This document shows, in pieces, positions 34,086 to 46,600 of a stretch of DNA of 64,000 nt. The position numbers and the translations under genes are program-made. Each line of letters opens with the position of its first letter. Within the stretch, counting starts at the first letter, position 1. Origin of the DNA: Channallabes apus (Eukaryota > Chordata > Actinopteri > Siluriformes > Clariidae); contig CM060107.1 of NCBI GenBank assembly GCA_030522415.1, forward strand, positions 4,886,847-4,950,846. The letters are read 5' to 3'. The notes beneath the pieces were generated by a model. It did not search any database, was not told the origin of the DNA, and saw nothing but the letters and a program-made list of their open reading frames with translations.

Positions 34086-34344
34086 AGGTTGAATGTTCAA
34101 TATAACAAGAAAGGAGTTTAATACAAAGTTCTCTTTGAACAAAACTATTCTTGGGAATTTCAGTCCTAGAACTACTGAACACTTATGGCCACAAGCAATC
34201 ACATTAAAATACCTGCATCAGCCGAGTCCAAGACCATCTTTATGGCTATCGAGTGGAAACAGACTCACAAGGCCAAGGGGTCAGGATCACTGGAAACACT
34301 GGAGTGTAGAAGTCACATAAGGAAAGAGAGAGAGAGAGAGAGTG

Positions 34345-34540
34345 TGAAAGTCTATGCAAGCTATAAGCAAATAATTAATCCCTCCTACCAGTAGTTACAA
34401 TAATATTAATGAAGAGTCATTACAAAGTAGCATAATCAGGAGTCTTACATTTCATAAGAAATGTAACATGTGATCCATTTGTTGTTCACAGTACAACTTA
34501 TTGCAGAGTGGCAAATGTATAAACATTTCAGCAGGTTTTA
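34345..34540. repeat. Second copy of receptor 3' flank block
   Basis: Collinear with 19313-19500. No terminal exon is found to its right because an L2 insertion follows directly. Confidence 0.65.
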
Positions 34541-34552
34541 TCTTTTCAAATA

Positions 34553-36343
34553 TTCAATTCAGTTTTATTTGTATAGCGCTTTTAACAATTGACATTGTCT
34601 CAAAACAGCTTTACACAATCAAAATAATTATTTGAGTTTGTATGGAATGTGAATGTGTATGAATCAAAATGGTCAGATAGTCCCTGGTGAGCAAGCCCGA
34701 GGGCGACAGTGGCAAGGAAAAACTCCCTGAGATGGTAATAGGAAGAAACCTTGAGAGGAACCAGACTCGACAGGGAACCCATCCTCATCTGGGTGAAACA
34801 GATAGCAGGAAATGATCTGCATTTATGCAGTGTTAAGTGTTAGGTTCAGCTATAATAGTTGATGTTAATTGATGTTAAAATGGAGTCCAGTAGTTATTGG
34901 AGACTCAGATAGACTTGTAGAAAGTTCCAGTCCTGAACTATCGAATTGTCAAGTCCTCAGAGAAACAGCTGCTAACACCAGTCGAGGCCAGAACCATCTT
35001 CTAAGTATAGAGAATCATCCCCAGACACCAGACGCATCCTAAAGAGACACACGGGGCATCCATGCGACAAGACCTCCAACCAGAAACCGGGCACCAGGAT
35101 GGATCAGACAGGTCCGGAGGGCAGAGGGAGTCTGGATCACTGGCAGCTCAGGAACCACATGTGTAGCTCGACAGAGAGAGAGAGAGAAAGAGTGAAAGGG
35201 GGAGACAGGGGGAGAGAGGAAAGAGAAAGAAGGGGAGGAAGAGAAGAGGAGGAGAGATGGCAGTTAGTTCTGGTCACAGTCACAATGTATAATGTGAATG
35301 TATATTTACTGTAGAGTGCAAGCAGGGACTCCGGCAGGACTAACTATGACAGCATAACTAAAAGGGAGAGCCAGAAGGAAACACAAACATGAGGGGGAAC
35401 TGAGATGTAAAGCAAACAATCACCTCACCGTCAACAAACCTGAGTGATCAAATGAGAGTGAGGAAGACAGCATCTAAACATACCAGTTCACCATAATACT
35501 CTACGTCCATGAGTCCCCCAGATCTGCTCCTTTACCTTATGGCAAATCTATTTATAAAAATGCTTGGCTAAATAAATAGGTTTTGAGCCTAGACTTAAAC
35601 ACTGAGACTGTGTCTGAGTCCCGAACACTATTTGGAAGACTATTCCATAATTTTGGGGCTTTGTAAGAAAAAGCTCTGCCCCCAGCTGTAGTTTTCATAA
35701 TACGCGGTACTGACAAGCAGCCTGCATCCTTTGACCGAAGTAGGCGTGGCGGATCGTAAGACACTAGAAGTTCGCTCAGATACTGCGGCGCGAGACCATT
35801 TAATGCTTTATATGTCAAGAGTAGTATTTTAAAATCAATGCGAAATTTCACAGGGAGCCAATGCAGAGAAGATAGGATAGGGGTGATGTGCTCATATCTT
35901 CTGGTTCTAGTGAGGACTCTCGCTGCTGCATTCTGGACTAGCTGAAGCTTGTTTATGCACCGAACAGAACAACCAGACAGTAAGGCATTACAATAGTCCA
36001 ACCTAGAAGTGATAAAAGCATGAACTAGTTTTTCTGCATCGTTTAGCGACAATATATTTCTTATCTTGGCAATATTTCTGAGGTGAAAGAATGCTATCCT
36101 GGTGATATTATCTACATGAACTTCAAATGAAAGGCTGGAATCTATAATCACGCCGAGGTCTTTTACTGTTGCACTTGATGGAACAGAAAGGCCATCTAAA
36201 GTTACGGTGTCATCTAAGATTTTACTTCTAGCTGTATGCGGTCCTATGACTAGAACTTCTGTCTTATCCGGATTAAGCAGAAGGAAGTTAATTAGCATCC
36301 AATTTCTTATGTCCTGCACACATTGCTCAACTTTAGTAAGATG
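34553..36343 (-). mobile_element. L2 LINE, 5'-truncated
   Basis: Tail at 34553 (ttcagttttatttgtatagc), the 3' UTR (34640-35320) with the same sub-blocks as 172-835, then the C-terminal half of ORF2. The truncation point is near 36343. Confidence 0.85.
35552..36319 (-). pseudogene. L2 ORF2 C-terminal fragment
   Basis: 255 open codons of the region after the RT catalytic motif (LLLNPDKTEVLVIGP, HAFITSRLDYCNALLSGC, ILSSLHWLPVKFRID, APKLWNSLPNSVRD). It lacks the endonuclease and the catalytic RT, so it is a dead fragment although uninterrupted. Confidence 0.85.
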
Positions 36344-36655
36344 TTATTATTAGCATTGCTGATATCGTATTACACTAATATCAATTCAATTACTATAAAA
36401 TGTTTTCTTGGCCAATATTAGACGTATTATTAATTAAAACATATTGGGATGTTTCTTTCTGTATTTATTTTTACATCCCTATTTTCCGACCTAAATAGGA
36501 TGGTCAAAACGTGCATTGCGTAAATCCGAGATTAAAATGGTATGAGAGGCGGGGTAACATTGTAAAGATTATAATTGCTAAATGGTTTTAAATCATTAAT
36601 AAAACTGCAAAATTATGTGATTTGAAATATGTTTGGTATGTGGATCACTTTAATC

Positions 36656-37010
36656 AACATACACAACACACACACACCTATGAGACATACACACACACAC
36701 ATACACGTACAGTATGAGACACACACAAACACACACACTCTCAGTGCGCTCACACACCTATGAGACACACACACACACGTGCACACACACACACACAGTA
36801 TGAGACACACACAAACACACACACTCTCAGTGCGCTCACACACCTATGAGACACACATATACAGTACGAGACACACACAAACACACACACTCAGTGCGCT
36901 CACACACCTATGAAACACACACACACACATACACATACAGTATGAGACAAACACACACACTCTCAGTGCACGCACACACCTATGAGACACACACACACAC
37001 ACACCTCATC
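36656..37010. repeat. CA-rich minisatellite
   Basis: About four units near 90-110 bp, each with acacctatgagacacac, agtatgagacacacac and ctcagtgcgctc separated by variable CA runs. Confidence 0.85.
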
Positions 37011-37019
37011 CTGTTGGTC

Positions 37020-37767
37020 ACCTCTTGCTCTGTGGTTTAATGGTTGAAGGCAAATAAATAGACTAAACTACTGCCATAAACTACTGCCACCAGTTTTTAA
37101 GAGAATGTTTTTTTATCAGTTATCTAAAAATTAACGCTGGCTTAATGATTTTATAAAAAGTTCAGAGTTATAAATAATAATGTTAAAAGCATGATATCTT
37201 TTACAGATATCTAATTAACTCAAGCACACTCTAAACGATTTTAAGGCCGGTGTTGTTAAACTTCCTGTTCAGTTATCAGTTACCTGTAGATAATAAGCCC
37301 TCATCTTCTCCAGGCATAGATTTTGTTGCTCTGTCAGAGGCAGATAGTGACACAGATAGTTCAGAGGATCTTCCAAAATTAGTAGAACAAAAAATAGCTT
37401 CAGTTTTCTTGTGAAAATGGCATATTCAGAGGAAGACTTGCCCACGAGAGGTTGTGCTTGGACCACTGAGCTTCTATGGATTCCAAAATTTACATTGTTA
37501 CTGTTTTTTACTGGTAGTGGTCCATTTTTATAAATAAATAAAAGTAAAACTGTCTATTAAAATACCAAAGTAAATGATTGTGTATAGAGTGATTAAAAAA
37601 CTCCACAAGGCATGTTATGATAAGGAAAATGTCCATCTCTTGCATTCCAGGGATTAAAAAAAAAAAACGGAATTCAATTTTAGAATCTTGCAAAATTTCA
37701 CAAATTTAAGAAGTTTTCACAAATTTGCACAACTTTAAGAAGAAGGTCAGCAGGTCTTCAGAAAGGC
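37020..37767. other. No supported gene
   Basis: 37300-37370 has an acidic plus-strand frame (ALSEADSDTDSSED) that could be the N-terminus of a decayed transposase, but the frame closes and nothing follows. Otherwise AT-rich. Confidence 0.35.
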
Positions 37768-37772
37768 CTCAG

Positions 37773-38294
37773 TGTAACATCTGAACCACCTCAGCCCTGG
37801 GGAGAAAGATCCGGCTCACCGGATTACTGAGCCGTAGCTTTGTCTCCCCCTAATGTGTCTGCTTATGTATCGTTCCCCATTAATACCAGATGAATATCAC
37901 CTGTGTCTACCTCATGTGTCGCACTATTTAAACCAGCTGAACCCATAACACTTCGTCTGGTCACCGTTTCGCAAACACGAGTCTTGATGGTTACTAACAT
38001 TCTGTGTCTCTCTTCTCCCCAGGTTAGAGCGGTATCTGCAGGCGAAGGTGTGTGAAGCCAGGCAGCTTCCTGTTGTGTCTAAACCAAAAAGGACATTGAG
38101 ATGTGTTAAGTTGGTTTTTCCCTAAGTCTTCTGAGGTTTCCTATTTCTAGTGTTCCCGCGCCTGGTAGAAACGACCAGAAGTGTCGTAGCGTAGTTTATT
38201 TTTTTCTGTTTATTTGCCAGTGAATAGAACTATCAAATAAAGCTGTCTTTTGCCCTGCACCTGCGTTCCTGTGTTTTAAGTGACAGACATGACA
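37773..38294 (+). mobile_element. Solo LTR (family 1)
   Basis: 522 bp, tgtaacatctg...gacatgaca, with a perfect 5-bp duplication ctcag (37768-37772, 38295-38299) and a polyadenylation signal (caaataaagctg near 38235). Same family as 2668-3301, opposite orientation. Confidence 0.8.
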
Positions 38295-38299
38295 CTCAG

Positions 38300-38728
38300 A
38301 CCACAGAGGTTTATTAAAAGTAATCCTTCTCCCAGGAGCTGACTTGAGTTAGCTTAAAGTTTAGATGGGTATATTTTTGCTTTTCTCTCCGGCCTCACTG
38401 TTTTTGTGTGAGGAATCTGAATGTACTGTATAGGTGTAACCAGCTGAGACATGTTCATACCTGAGGAAGGGTACATTATTTGAATTTGAATGTTTTATGT
38501 CATTGTAAACCACACACAGTGACACTAAAACAATAACAACTGAGAATGAATAGCGAATTAAGAGACCCTGATCATAATTGCATAAATATTATTTAGTACA
38601 ACTAAATTCCTGAAAAAAATAATCCAATGAAACATTTATACAAATGTAAGAATTAATTTTTTGAGTTATTCTAATGTTCTATTTGCAAAGTCTTTTTTCC
38701 AGTTATTTCTATATTTAAAGTTTGATGT
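38300..38728. other. No feature recognised
   Basis: AT-rich; no gene or repeat edges. Confidence 0.4.
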
Positions 38729-38729
38729 C

Positions 38730-39026
38730 TTTATTTTTTTTAAATAACAATAAACAGATGTAGGCTATATAACAGTTAATTCTTTGTACAAATAAAATTC
38801 TTTGTACAACAAACTGTAGCTCAGGCGGAATGGTGTTCAAGAATTTAAGACCAGCTCCTGCAAAAGAGCCATCACCCCATTGTTTGTAGCTTAACTGAGG
38901 AACCATAAGTAGGTTTTGGTCAGCAGAATGTAAAACTCTACTTTGTTGATAGAAGCTTATTGTCTCACACAAGTAAGAAGGTGCCAGACCATTAATTGCA
39001 CTAAAAACAAACATCAAACGTTTAAA
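38730..39026 (-). pseudogene. Old L2-like LINE ORF2, 3' part (split)
   Basis: Minus-strand codons for AINGLAPSYL, LMVPQLSYKQWGDGSF and FLNTIPPEL, the C-terminal region of an L2-type ORF2. Its upstream part is 42470-43140, beyond the LINE inserted between them. Confidence 0.75.
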
Positions 39027-42000
39027 CGGACATGAAAGCAAGATGGCGCCGAGTATGGCTGCCTCGTCGCGAGCTCCCTCAAGCAATAGTGGTTTTTTGT
39101 ATTTAATTCTATTTTTATTTTATTTTATTACTAGTAACACGTTATGTCTTCTTGTGTATGATCGCCAAACCTTACTGGATATAAGAGCAGGACTTTCTTA
39201 CCGTTTCCCGGAGTTCAAGTTTTGGAACACAGATCCTCCATTCACAAACCCCCCATTCATCTCGTCCAAGACGCCTTTGTCCTGTATCCCTGGAACTCGC
39301 AAACGCCGGCGTAGAGGCAGAAGATCCGGCGTTTTGGTTCGACTGAGACGGCGCAGTAACAGACCACCGCTCCCCAGCTTACTACTAGCTAATGTGCAGT
39401 CTCTAGAGAACAAGCTTTGCGAACTTCGGGCACGAATCTCATTCCAGCGAGAGATGCGGGACTGCTGCGTGATCTGCCTTACAGAAACCTGGTTGTCGGA
39501 CAAGATACCGAACTCCGCGATTCAGCTACCAGGATTCTCCGTGCACCGCGCAGACAGGTCGCGGGAGATAACTGGAAAAAGCAAAGGCGGCGGCGTGTGC
39601 TTCATGATCAACAACAGCTGGTGTGATTATGCAAACGTGCACCCGATAAAGTCATTTTGCTCACCGGACCTGGAGTTTCTAATGCTTATGTGTCGGCCAT
39701 TCTGGCTACCGAGAGAATTTTCAGCAGTCATTATTACGGCTGTTTATATTCCCCCGCAAGCCGACACTGACCGAGCACACGGGGAACTGTACAGCGCGAT
39801 TAGTAGTCAGGAAACCGCGCACCCAGAGGCGGTGTTTATCACAACTGGAGACTTTAACAAAGCCAACTTAAGGAAAGTTTTACCGAAACTCCATCAACAC
39901 ATTCAATTCAACACACGAGCAGAGCGGCTGCTCGACCACTGCTACACTTCCTTCCGGAATGCGTACAAAGCCCTCCCCCGTGCCCCATTCGGCCAATCAG
40001 ATCACCGCTCCATTCTGCTTCTGCCTGCCTATAGGCAGAAGTTGAAACAGGAAGCTCCAGCTCTAAGGGAGGTGCACTGTTGGTCGGACCAATCAGATTC
40101 CATGTTACAGGACTATTTTGATCACGTGGACTGGGAAATGTTTCGAATAGCTGCAGACAACATTGATGAATACGCAGACTCAGTCTGCGGATTTATCAGG
40201 AAATGTGTAGATGATGTTGTACCATCCAAAACAGTGAAAATTTATCCAAACCAGAAACCATGGATAAACAGTGATGTTCGCATGGCACTGGCAGCACGGA
40301 ACTCTGCCTTTGCCTCTGCTAACACATTGGAATATAAACACGCCACCTACCAACTCCGGAAGACTATTAAATCTGCGAAACGTGAGTACAGGGACAAAGT
40401 GGAACAACAATTTGATGATCCTCGAAGAATGTGGCAGGGACTGAATACAATCGCGGACTTCAGAGGGAAAACCAGCACACCGCAGACCACGGCCTCTCTG
40501 TGTGAGGATCTAAACGTATTTTACGCTAGATTCGACACAGCGAACACCACGAAACTGGACAGCGAACTTCGCATCATGGATGACGTCAGTGCGCACTCAG
40601 TGTCTGAAGAAGATGTAAGGAAATGCTTCAGACAGGTGAACGCACGCAAAGCCGCTGGTCCTGACGGAATCCCCGGCCGTGTCCTTAAATCATGCGCGGC
40701 TCAGCTGGCTGGAGTGTTCATGAACATCTTCAACCTCTCCCTCTCTCTGTCTGTAGTTCCAGCCTGCTTCAAAACGGCCACCATAGTCCCTGTACCCAAA
40801 TCTTCCACCATCACATCCCTGAACGACTGGCGACCAGTAGCCCTGACCCCCATCGTGAGCAAATGCTTGGAGAGACTGGTCAGGAACTTCATCTGCTCTG
40901 CGCTGCCGGACTCATTGGACCCTCTACAATTCGCATACCGCCACAACAGGTCCACTGATGACGCCATAGCCCTGACTCTACATACTGCCCTCACCCACCT
41001 GGAGAAGAAGGATACATATGTGAGAATGCTGCTTGTAGACTATACTGTAGCTCCGCATTCAACACCATCGTTCCCTCGAAGCTGGACAGGAAACTACAAG
41101 ATCTAGGATTGAGCAGCTCTCTCTGCAGCTGGATTCTCAACTTCCTGTCCAACAGATGCCAGATGGTCAGACTGGGCAGTATCACCTCATCCTCTGTCAC
41201 AATGAACACTGGTGCTCCACAGGGGTGTGTACTGAGCCCTCTACTGTACTCACTCTACACATATGACTGCATGGCCACTAGCAGCTCCAACATCGTTGTG
41301 AAGTTTGCGGACGACACAACAGTGGTCGGTCTTATCACCAATGGCGATGAGACGGCATACAGGGAGGAGGTCAGTGCCCTGACACATTGGTGCCAGGAGA
41401 ATCACCTCTCCCTCAATGTCGGAAAGACCAAAGAGCTGATAGTGGACTTCCGGAGGTGTAGAGTTGCACATTCCCCCATTATCATCAACGGCGCTGCTGT
41501 GGAGAGAGTGAGCAGCTTCCGTTTCCTGGGTGTTCACATAGCAGAGGATCTCACATGGTCAGTTCATATTAACAAAACAGTGAAGAAGGCGCAGCAGCGA
41601 CTCTTCTTTCTCAGAAGACTGAAGAGATTTGGCATGAGCCCCCGCATCCTCAGGACCTTCTACCGCTGTGCCATCGAGAGCATCCTCACTGGATCAATCA
41701 CAACCTGGTACGGCAACAGCACCGCCTACAACCGCAAAGCTCTGCAGGGAGTGGTGCGGTGTTCCGAGAGGATAATTGGAGGTGAGCTTCCCTCCCTCCA
41801 GGACATCTACAGGAAGATGAAAGCGAAGAGGATCATCAAAGACTCCAGTCACCCCAGCAACAACATATTTAAACTGCTCCCGTCAGGCAGGAGGTATGGC
41901 AGTATCCGGTCCCGAACCAGCAGGCTGAGGGACAGCTTCTATCATCAGGCCATCAGACTGCTGAACACTGACCAATAGGTCTTCATAGACACTACACGGT

Positions 42001-42468
42001 CACTTTACACTGTCACTTTATAGTCACTAAGCCACTTTCCACTCCATACTGCACATAATTGCCTTTTTGCACAACATTCATTGCGGACATTCTTATACAT
42101 TATACACAAGTAGACATACTCTCACAACCGTGTGTGTATGTGTATATACATGTATGCATATATGTGTATATGTAGATGTATGTATGTATATATGGATATA
42201 TGTAGATGTAAATACAGTATATGTGTATATATATATTATGTATACTTGCATTCACAATTTTTACAATTTTTTTATTTTTTTTATTTATATTATTTTAGTT
42301 TATACTATTCTTATACTGTACTATTCATATGCATACGTATTTATTCTTATAATTGTACACCACTATTGCTTGTGTAGCTTGCACATAAGAATTTCACTCA
42401 CGTGTACTGTACCAGTGTACCAGTAACGTGACGTGACAATAAAAGTGATTTGATTTGATTTGAACTGA
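39027..42468 (+). mobile_element. Near full-length Rex1/CR1-like LINE
   Basis: Starts aagatggcgccgagtatgg and ends gtgacaataaaagtgatttg with (atttg)n; 3.44 kb. The 3' UTR is 41979-42468. Inserted in an older L2-like LINE of the opposite strand. Confidence 0.85.
39043..41978 (+). pseudogene. LINE ORF (endonuclease-RT), one 5-nt lesion
   Basis: About 976 codons if the lesion is discounted. The N-terminus is basic (RKRRRRGRRSG). The APE endonuclease follows (LLLANVQSLENKL, VICLTETWLSD, TTGDFNKANL, GQSDHRSILL). The RT has [70 protein letters not shown] and [11 protein letters not shown]; the C-terminus has [10 protein letters not shown] and [11 protein letters not shown] 5-base insertion at about 41044-41048, in the block for the first catalytic Asp ([12 protein letters not shown]), is the only break I see, so the copy is young. 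In life it would copy LINE RNA at a nicked target. Confidence 0.85.
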
Positions 42469-42469
42469 A

Positions 42470-43140
42470 TCCAGCCCTGTACCAGAAGACAGTAGTGGTA
42501 ATACAGGATTGGTGTGCTGTGATCATGTTTAAGGTTATTGTATATATTAATTCTGCACAAGTTGAAGGCAATGCAAACAAGCTTGACTGACTCCAACATA
42601 AAGAGCGTTGAAATAGTCTTGCTGCAAACTAATAAAAGCGTGAATGGCTTTCTACAGGTTTAACTCCAATTTAAAAAGGACTTGACCTTTGCAAGGAGGA
42701 GAAGATGAAAAAAGCCTGACTTGTGTGCCAAGAGTCAATGTGTGTCTCAAGTTTAAACTGCTGTTTAAAGTCACCCTCAAATTTTTGACTGCTTGGCTGA
42801 AATGAGGGACCAAGGAATCAAGACCAGCAGTAACAAAACTAGAAAAAATGGAGCTGTGAAACAGAATACATTTTTGTTTTACTCATATTTACACAGAGAT
42901 AATTTTGTTACAGCCAAAGTTTAATGTCATGAAAACAACTGTGAATTGATTTACTGTAAATGCATCAGAAAATTTTGGCACAACTAGCAGATATATTTGT
43001 AAATTATCTGCATAAAGATAAAATTAAACATTGTGCTTTGAAATAATCAACCATAATGGCAGCATGTACAAGAATAATAGAACAGGGCCCAAAATGGAAC
43101 CCTGTGGAACACCAGCGGGTAAAGGGGCTGAGGAGGAAGT
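42470..43140 (-). pseudogene. Old L2-like LINE RT remnant, 5' part (split)
   Basis: Minus-strand GVPQGSILGPVLFLLYMLP (about 43120-43065), then YADNLQIYL and HAFISLQQDYFNAL, with many stops. Continuous with 38730-39026 if the LINE at 39027-42468 is removed. Confidence 0.7.
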
Positions 43141-43489
43141 GTCTGTGGGGGGCCAATGACGCTTGGCGTGTTGTGATAGGGTTTGCTTCAGTTCACATCA
43201 TTTTCACATGTGAATTAGAAACCACAGAAAATCTTTGCAGCGTTGAATCATTGCAGCTGTTCACGTCTGCATTCATCAATTATCAGTATACAGTAAGATC
43301 TTGAAGATCTTAGAGAGACATCTGTCTGTGGATGGAAATAAATTTTGTGACATTGCATAAGCTTAACGACGGCATGGCAAATGCATGCCACAGTCAAAGC
43401 AAAAATTGTGAAAAAGTGTGCCATAGTTTTTTTTTTTTTTTGCCAGGCAGTATGTGTGTGCATATATAATTTGGAATACCTTATTCTGG

Positions 43490-43618
43490 TCATGGTCTCT
43501 GTGGTTGTGATGGGACTGCTGCATAGATCACACTAGCTGAATCTGATGCAGTGTTATTCTTAACAGATACTCCAGATCTTCTTTTGCGCTGAACACTGGC
43601 ATAATGAATGTTTTCATC
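43490..43618 (-). CDS. ITIM receptor exon 5, ITIM tail
   Basis: 129 nt, acceptor atctttttccag, phase 0, TGA at 43492-43490. Encodes DENIHYASVQ and ASVIYAAVPSQ. Confidence 0.82.
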   Translation of the reverse strand, partial: DENIHYASVQRKRRSGVSVKNNTASDSASVIYAAVPSQPQRP

Positions 43619-46600
43619 CTGGAAAAAGATTTAAATTTAAGATATCTTATTAATGTACTGTATTACATTCCTTTTACATTTGCTGTATTATTTTCCATGT
43701 GCCAAACACACAATGTAAATTATACCAATCCACTTGACTAAATGCGGCAGCACAGTGGTGTAGTGGTTAGCACTGTCGCCTTGCAAGTCCGGGTTCGATT
43801 CCCGTCTCTGTGTGCATGTCTGTGAGTTTGAATGTTCTCCCCGTGCTTGGTGGGTTTCCTCCGGGTACTCCGGTTTCCTCCCACAGTCCAAAGACATGCA
43901 GATTAGGCTAATTGGCGTTCCCAAAATTGACCATAGTGTGTGAATGAGTGTCTGTGTGCTCTGCGATGGATTGGCACACTGTCCAGGGTGTACCCTGCCT
44001 TGTGCCCCGAGTCTCCTGGGATAGGCTCCAGGTCCCCGCGACCCTAAATACAGGATAAAGCGGTATAGAAGATGAATGAATGAATGAATGTCTGTCTCTT
44101 TTTTCCCGCACTTCCATCATGTGGCCAAAAACTGTAACTGCGCCTAAGGAAATGAATCTGACACGTCAAATGTAACAGTGTTGTCTCTGTGGCTCTATAT
44201 TATGTAGGGAATCCCGGATGCTATTTTGTCTTAGAGCTGTTTTCCACTGCATTGGACTGCAAACTGTTTTGTTGAAGATTAGGATTAATCACCATCAAAA
44301 CAGCTTTACCAGACAGCCCTTTTAAATCTTTCGGCTCATGAACTAATTCATTGGAACAGTTGAGGCTGACTGATTTCCACACGCACACACATACAATATA
44401 CCAGACTTTGGACTTTTGTAAATATTGTAAACAAATAAAAAATTGTTAAAAAATATTGGTATCTAGTGCACTGCAGTTTCTATTTTTTGTACAATACACG
44501 AAAGCTACTTCCGTGATTGGACCGGAAGTAAATCCATGGTCTGTTTGTATCTGCAAAAATTTGTAACTCTACCTGTATTTATAGCCCATAAACATAATAC
44601 TTCACAAATAAATAAGAGAACAGATTAAAAAAGATCCCTTTTCTTTTTTCCAGACAACTTCTTTTTTCCATACGAGTTGTATGGATTGGGATTGTAAAAA
44701 GCCTGAAAAAAGCCACAAGGAGCTTATCTTCAATGTCAGGATTGTAGTTCTCAACTGTTAGACAATAAGTAAATGTGAAGTGTGGAATGACCCGTATTAA
44801 GTAAGATACAGTAGTAGCCAAGTATAGAGTGTGATAAGTAAGACTAATTTAGGTTTACAGTGTACAGTAGTTATTATACAGTGAGTATTGCACCTGAATA
44901 TTGGTAATAAATAGATTTAAATAAAGTTATGTACTTTGCAAATTGTAACACCTATGAAAAAATATATAATTGTAACCACTTTTAGTTACAGTTACGTTTT
45001 TAACTGAGTGTTGTTGTTCAGTTTATTGGCCAATGGAAAAAAGAATACCATATAAAAGATAACCCCAGCCACCACAGACTCTTAGAACATCTGCAGCACC
45101 GTAATGAAAACCTCAGAAAGTACAGCTGTTTTTTTTTTTTTTTTTTTTGCAAAACACTTGTGCTTATTGTCCAATTCAGTTTATTGACTAAATGGACCAG
45201 GTACCAGGTATTTATACCCCAAAACTACCTCAACTTTGTACAATGGACAGAAAGAGGAGTGATGCAGGTCCTGGATTTTCTAATGTCCTCTATTAGTTTC
45301 TTTGTTTTCCTGAGATTGAGCTGTAGGTGATTAAGCTCTAATCCACTGCTGCCTCAAAATTTCAATAACTTCACATATATTTGCAATAAGTCATGAACGA
45401 ATCCTACTCTGACCTGGTATCAAAAAATTGTAAATTATAAAATTGTTCTGTTTTCGACATAAAGCAGGAAAAGAAGGAAGTACAGTAGAATAGTATAGCC
45501 AAGTTATTTCAACTACTATGAAAAACATTAAAAAGAATGCTGATATTGAACATCTTAAAGTAATGCAGGAACAGCTTTTAAACCTCAAATTACTTTTTCT
45601 GTTTGTTTTTGGATTATCAATAAAGTATTCCAGAGAACAAGAAAAGTGTCCAGTAAATGCATTGTATGAGCACTTTCTTTTAAAGTTTACTGTTTATTAT
45701 ATTGTTTGAATTATACATTATTTAGTTTTGCCTTATACACTAAATTTCTATTTTTAATGTAATGTGCATTTTTTTAAATTATATTTTGAATGATTTTTCT
45801 TTAGTGTTATGTTATTAACAAAGAAAGAAAATGAACAACAATGGTAAAAATGTTATTGGATCTTTTCGTTTTGTTGCCTTTAATTTGAATGTTTCCATAC
45901 CTTTTCAATAATGTCTGTGGCGTTACTGCAACAGCTGCATGATGATATTGATTTTCCTGAAAAACAAATCACTTTCCATAAAATTTGAATTAGACACTAA
46001 ATCCAAAGCATTTTAAGAGTTTGAGTTCGAATTGGCTTGTTCGGTAATTCAACAAATAATGTAAACAAGAGCAAAGAAAAGTATTATGGAGTAAACTTGC
46101 TATAATGTATGCTTTGAGAGGCTCCTTGTATCATTGGGCATGCATGCTGGTAGTGGCACTCTGCTTCCGCTACACTGGTACGACTTACTCATGGTAGCCA
46201 TTGCCAGTGGCCTGATACAGGCCCCACCAAGAAGCTACTGTACCTTCCTCTAGTTCTCCTTAAGTGTAGTTGTGGCTGGTTGGGATGAAATTCCTAAATC
46301 ATTAAAGGATCTAGCATAGTGATGATCTAATACTCACCCCTGGACACTTTCCAGGCTATTAGGTATTGTAGTTTTCACTGACTATATCATGATTTTAAGA
46401 TGGCATTTATTCTGTATGCTGGTCATCTGTCAATGTGCAGAGGTTCAGATCCCAATTGGGAAATGCCTTGTTTGATGTTGCTCTTTTTTCTAGTCATCAA
46501 TGTGCTCTTTCCCAATACCTTTTAGCTTTCCTGGGTCTGTGATGCTCTTCTTGCACTGAAATAACTGTTTTTTAGTATCGTAGTGTGCATTAGAATGGGG

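Noticed and set aside
35099..35314. Charged Arg/Glu/Gly ORF
   Set aside because: (GA)-rich part of the L2 3' UTR; not conserved at 700-800.
36613..36843. Cys/Val-rich ORF
   Set aside because: Read-through of CA-rich minisatellite.
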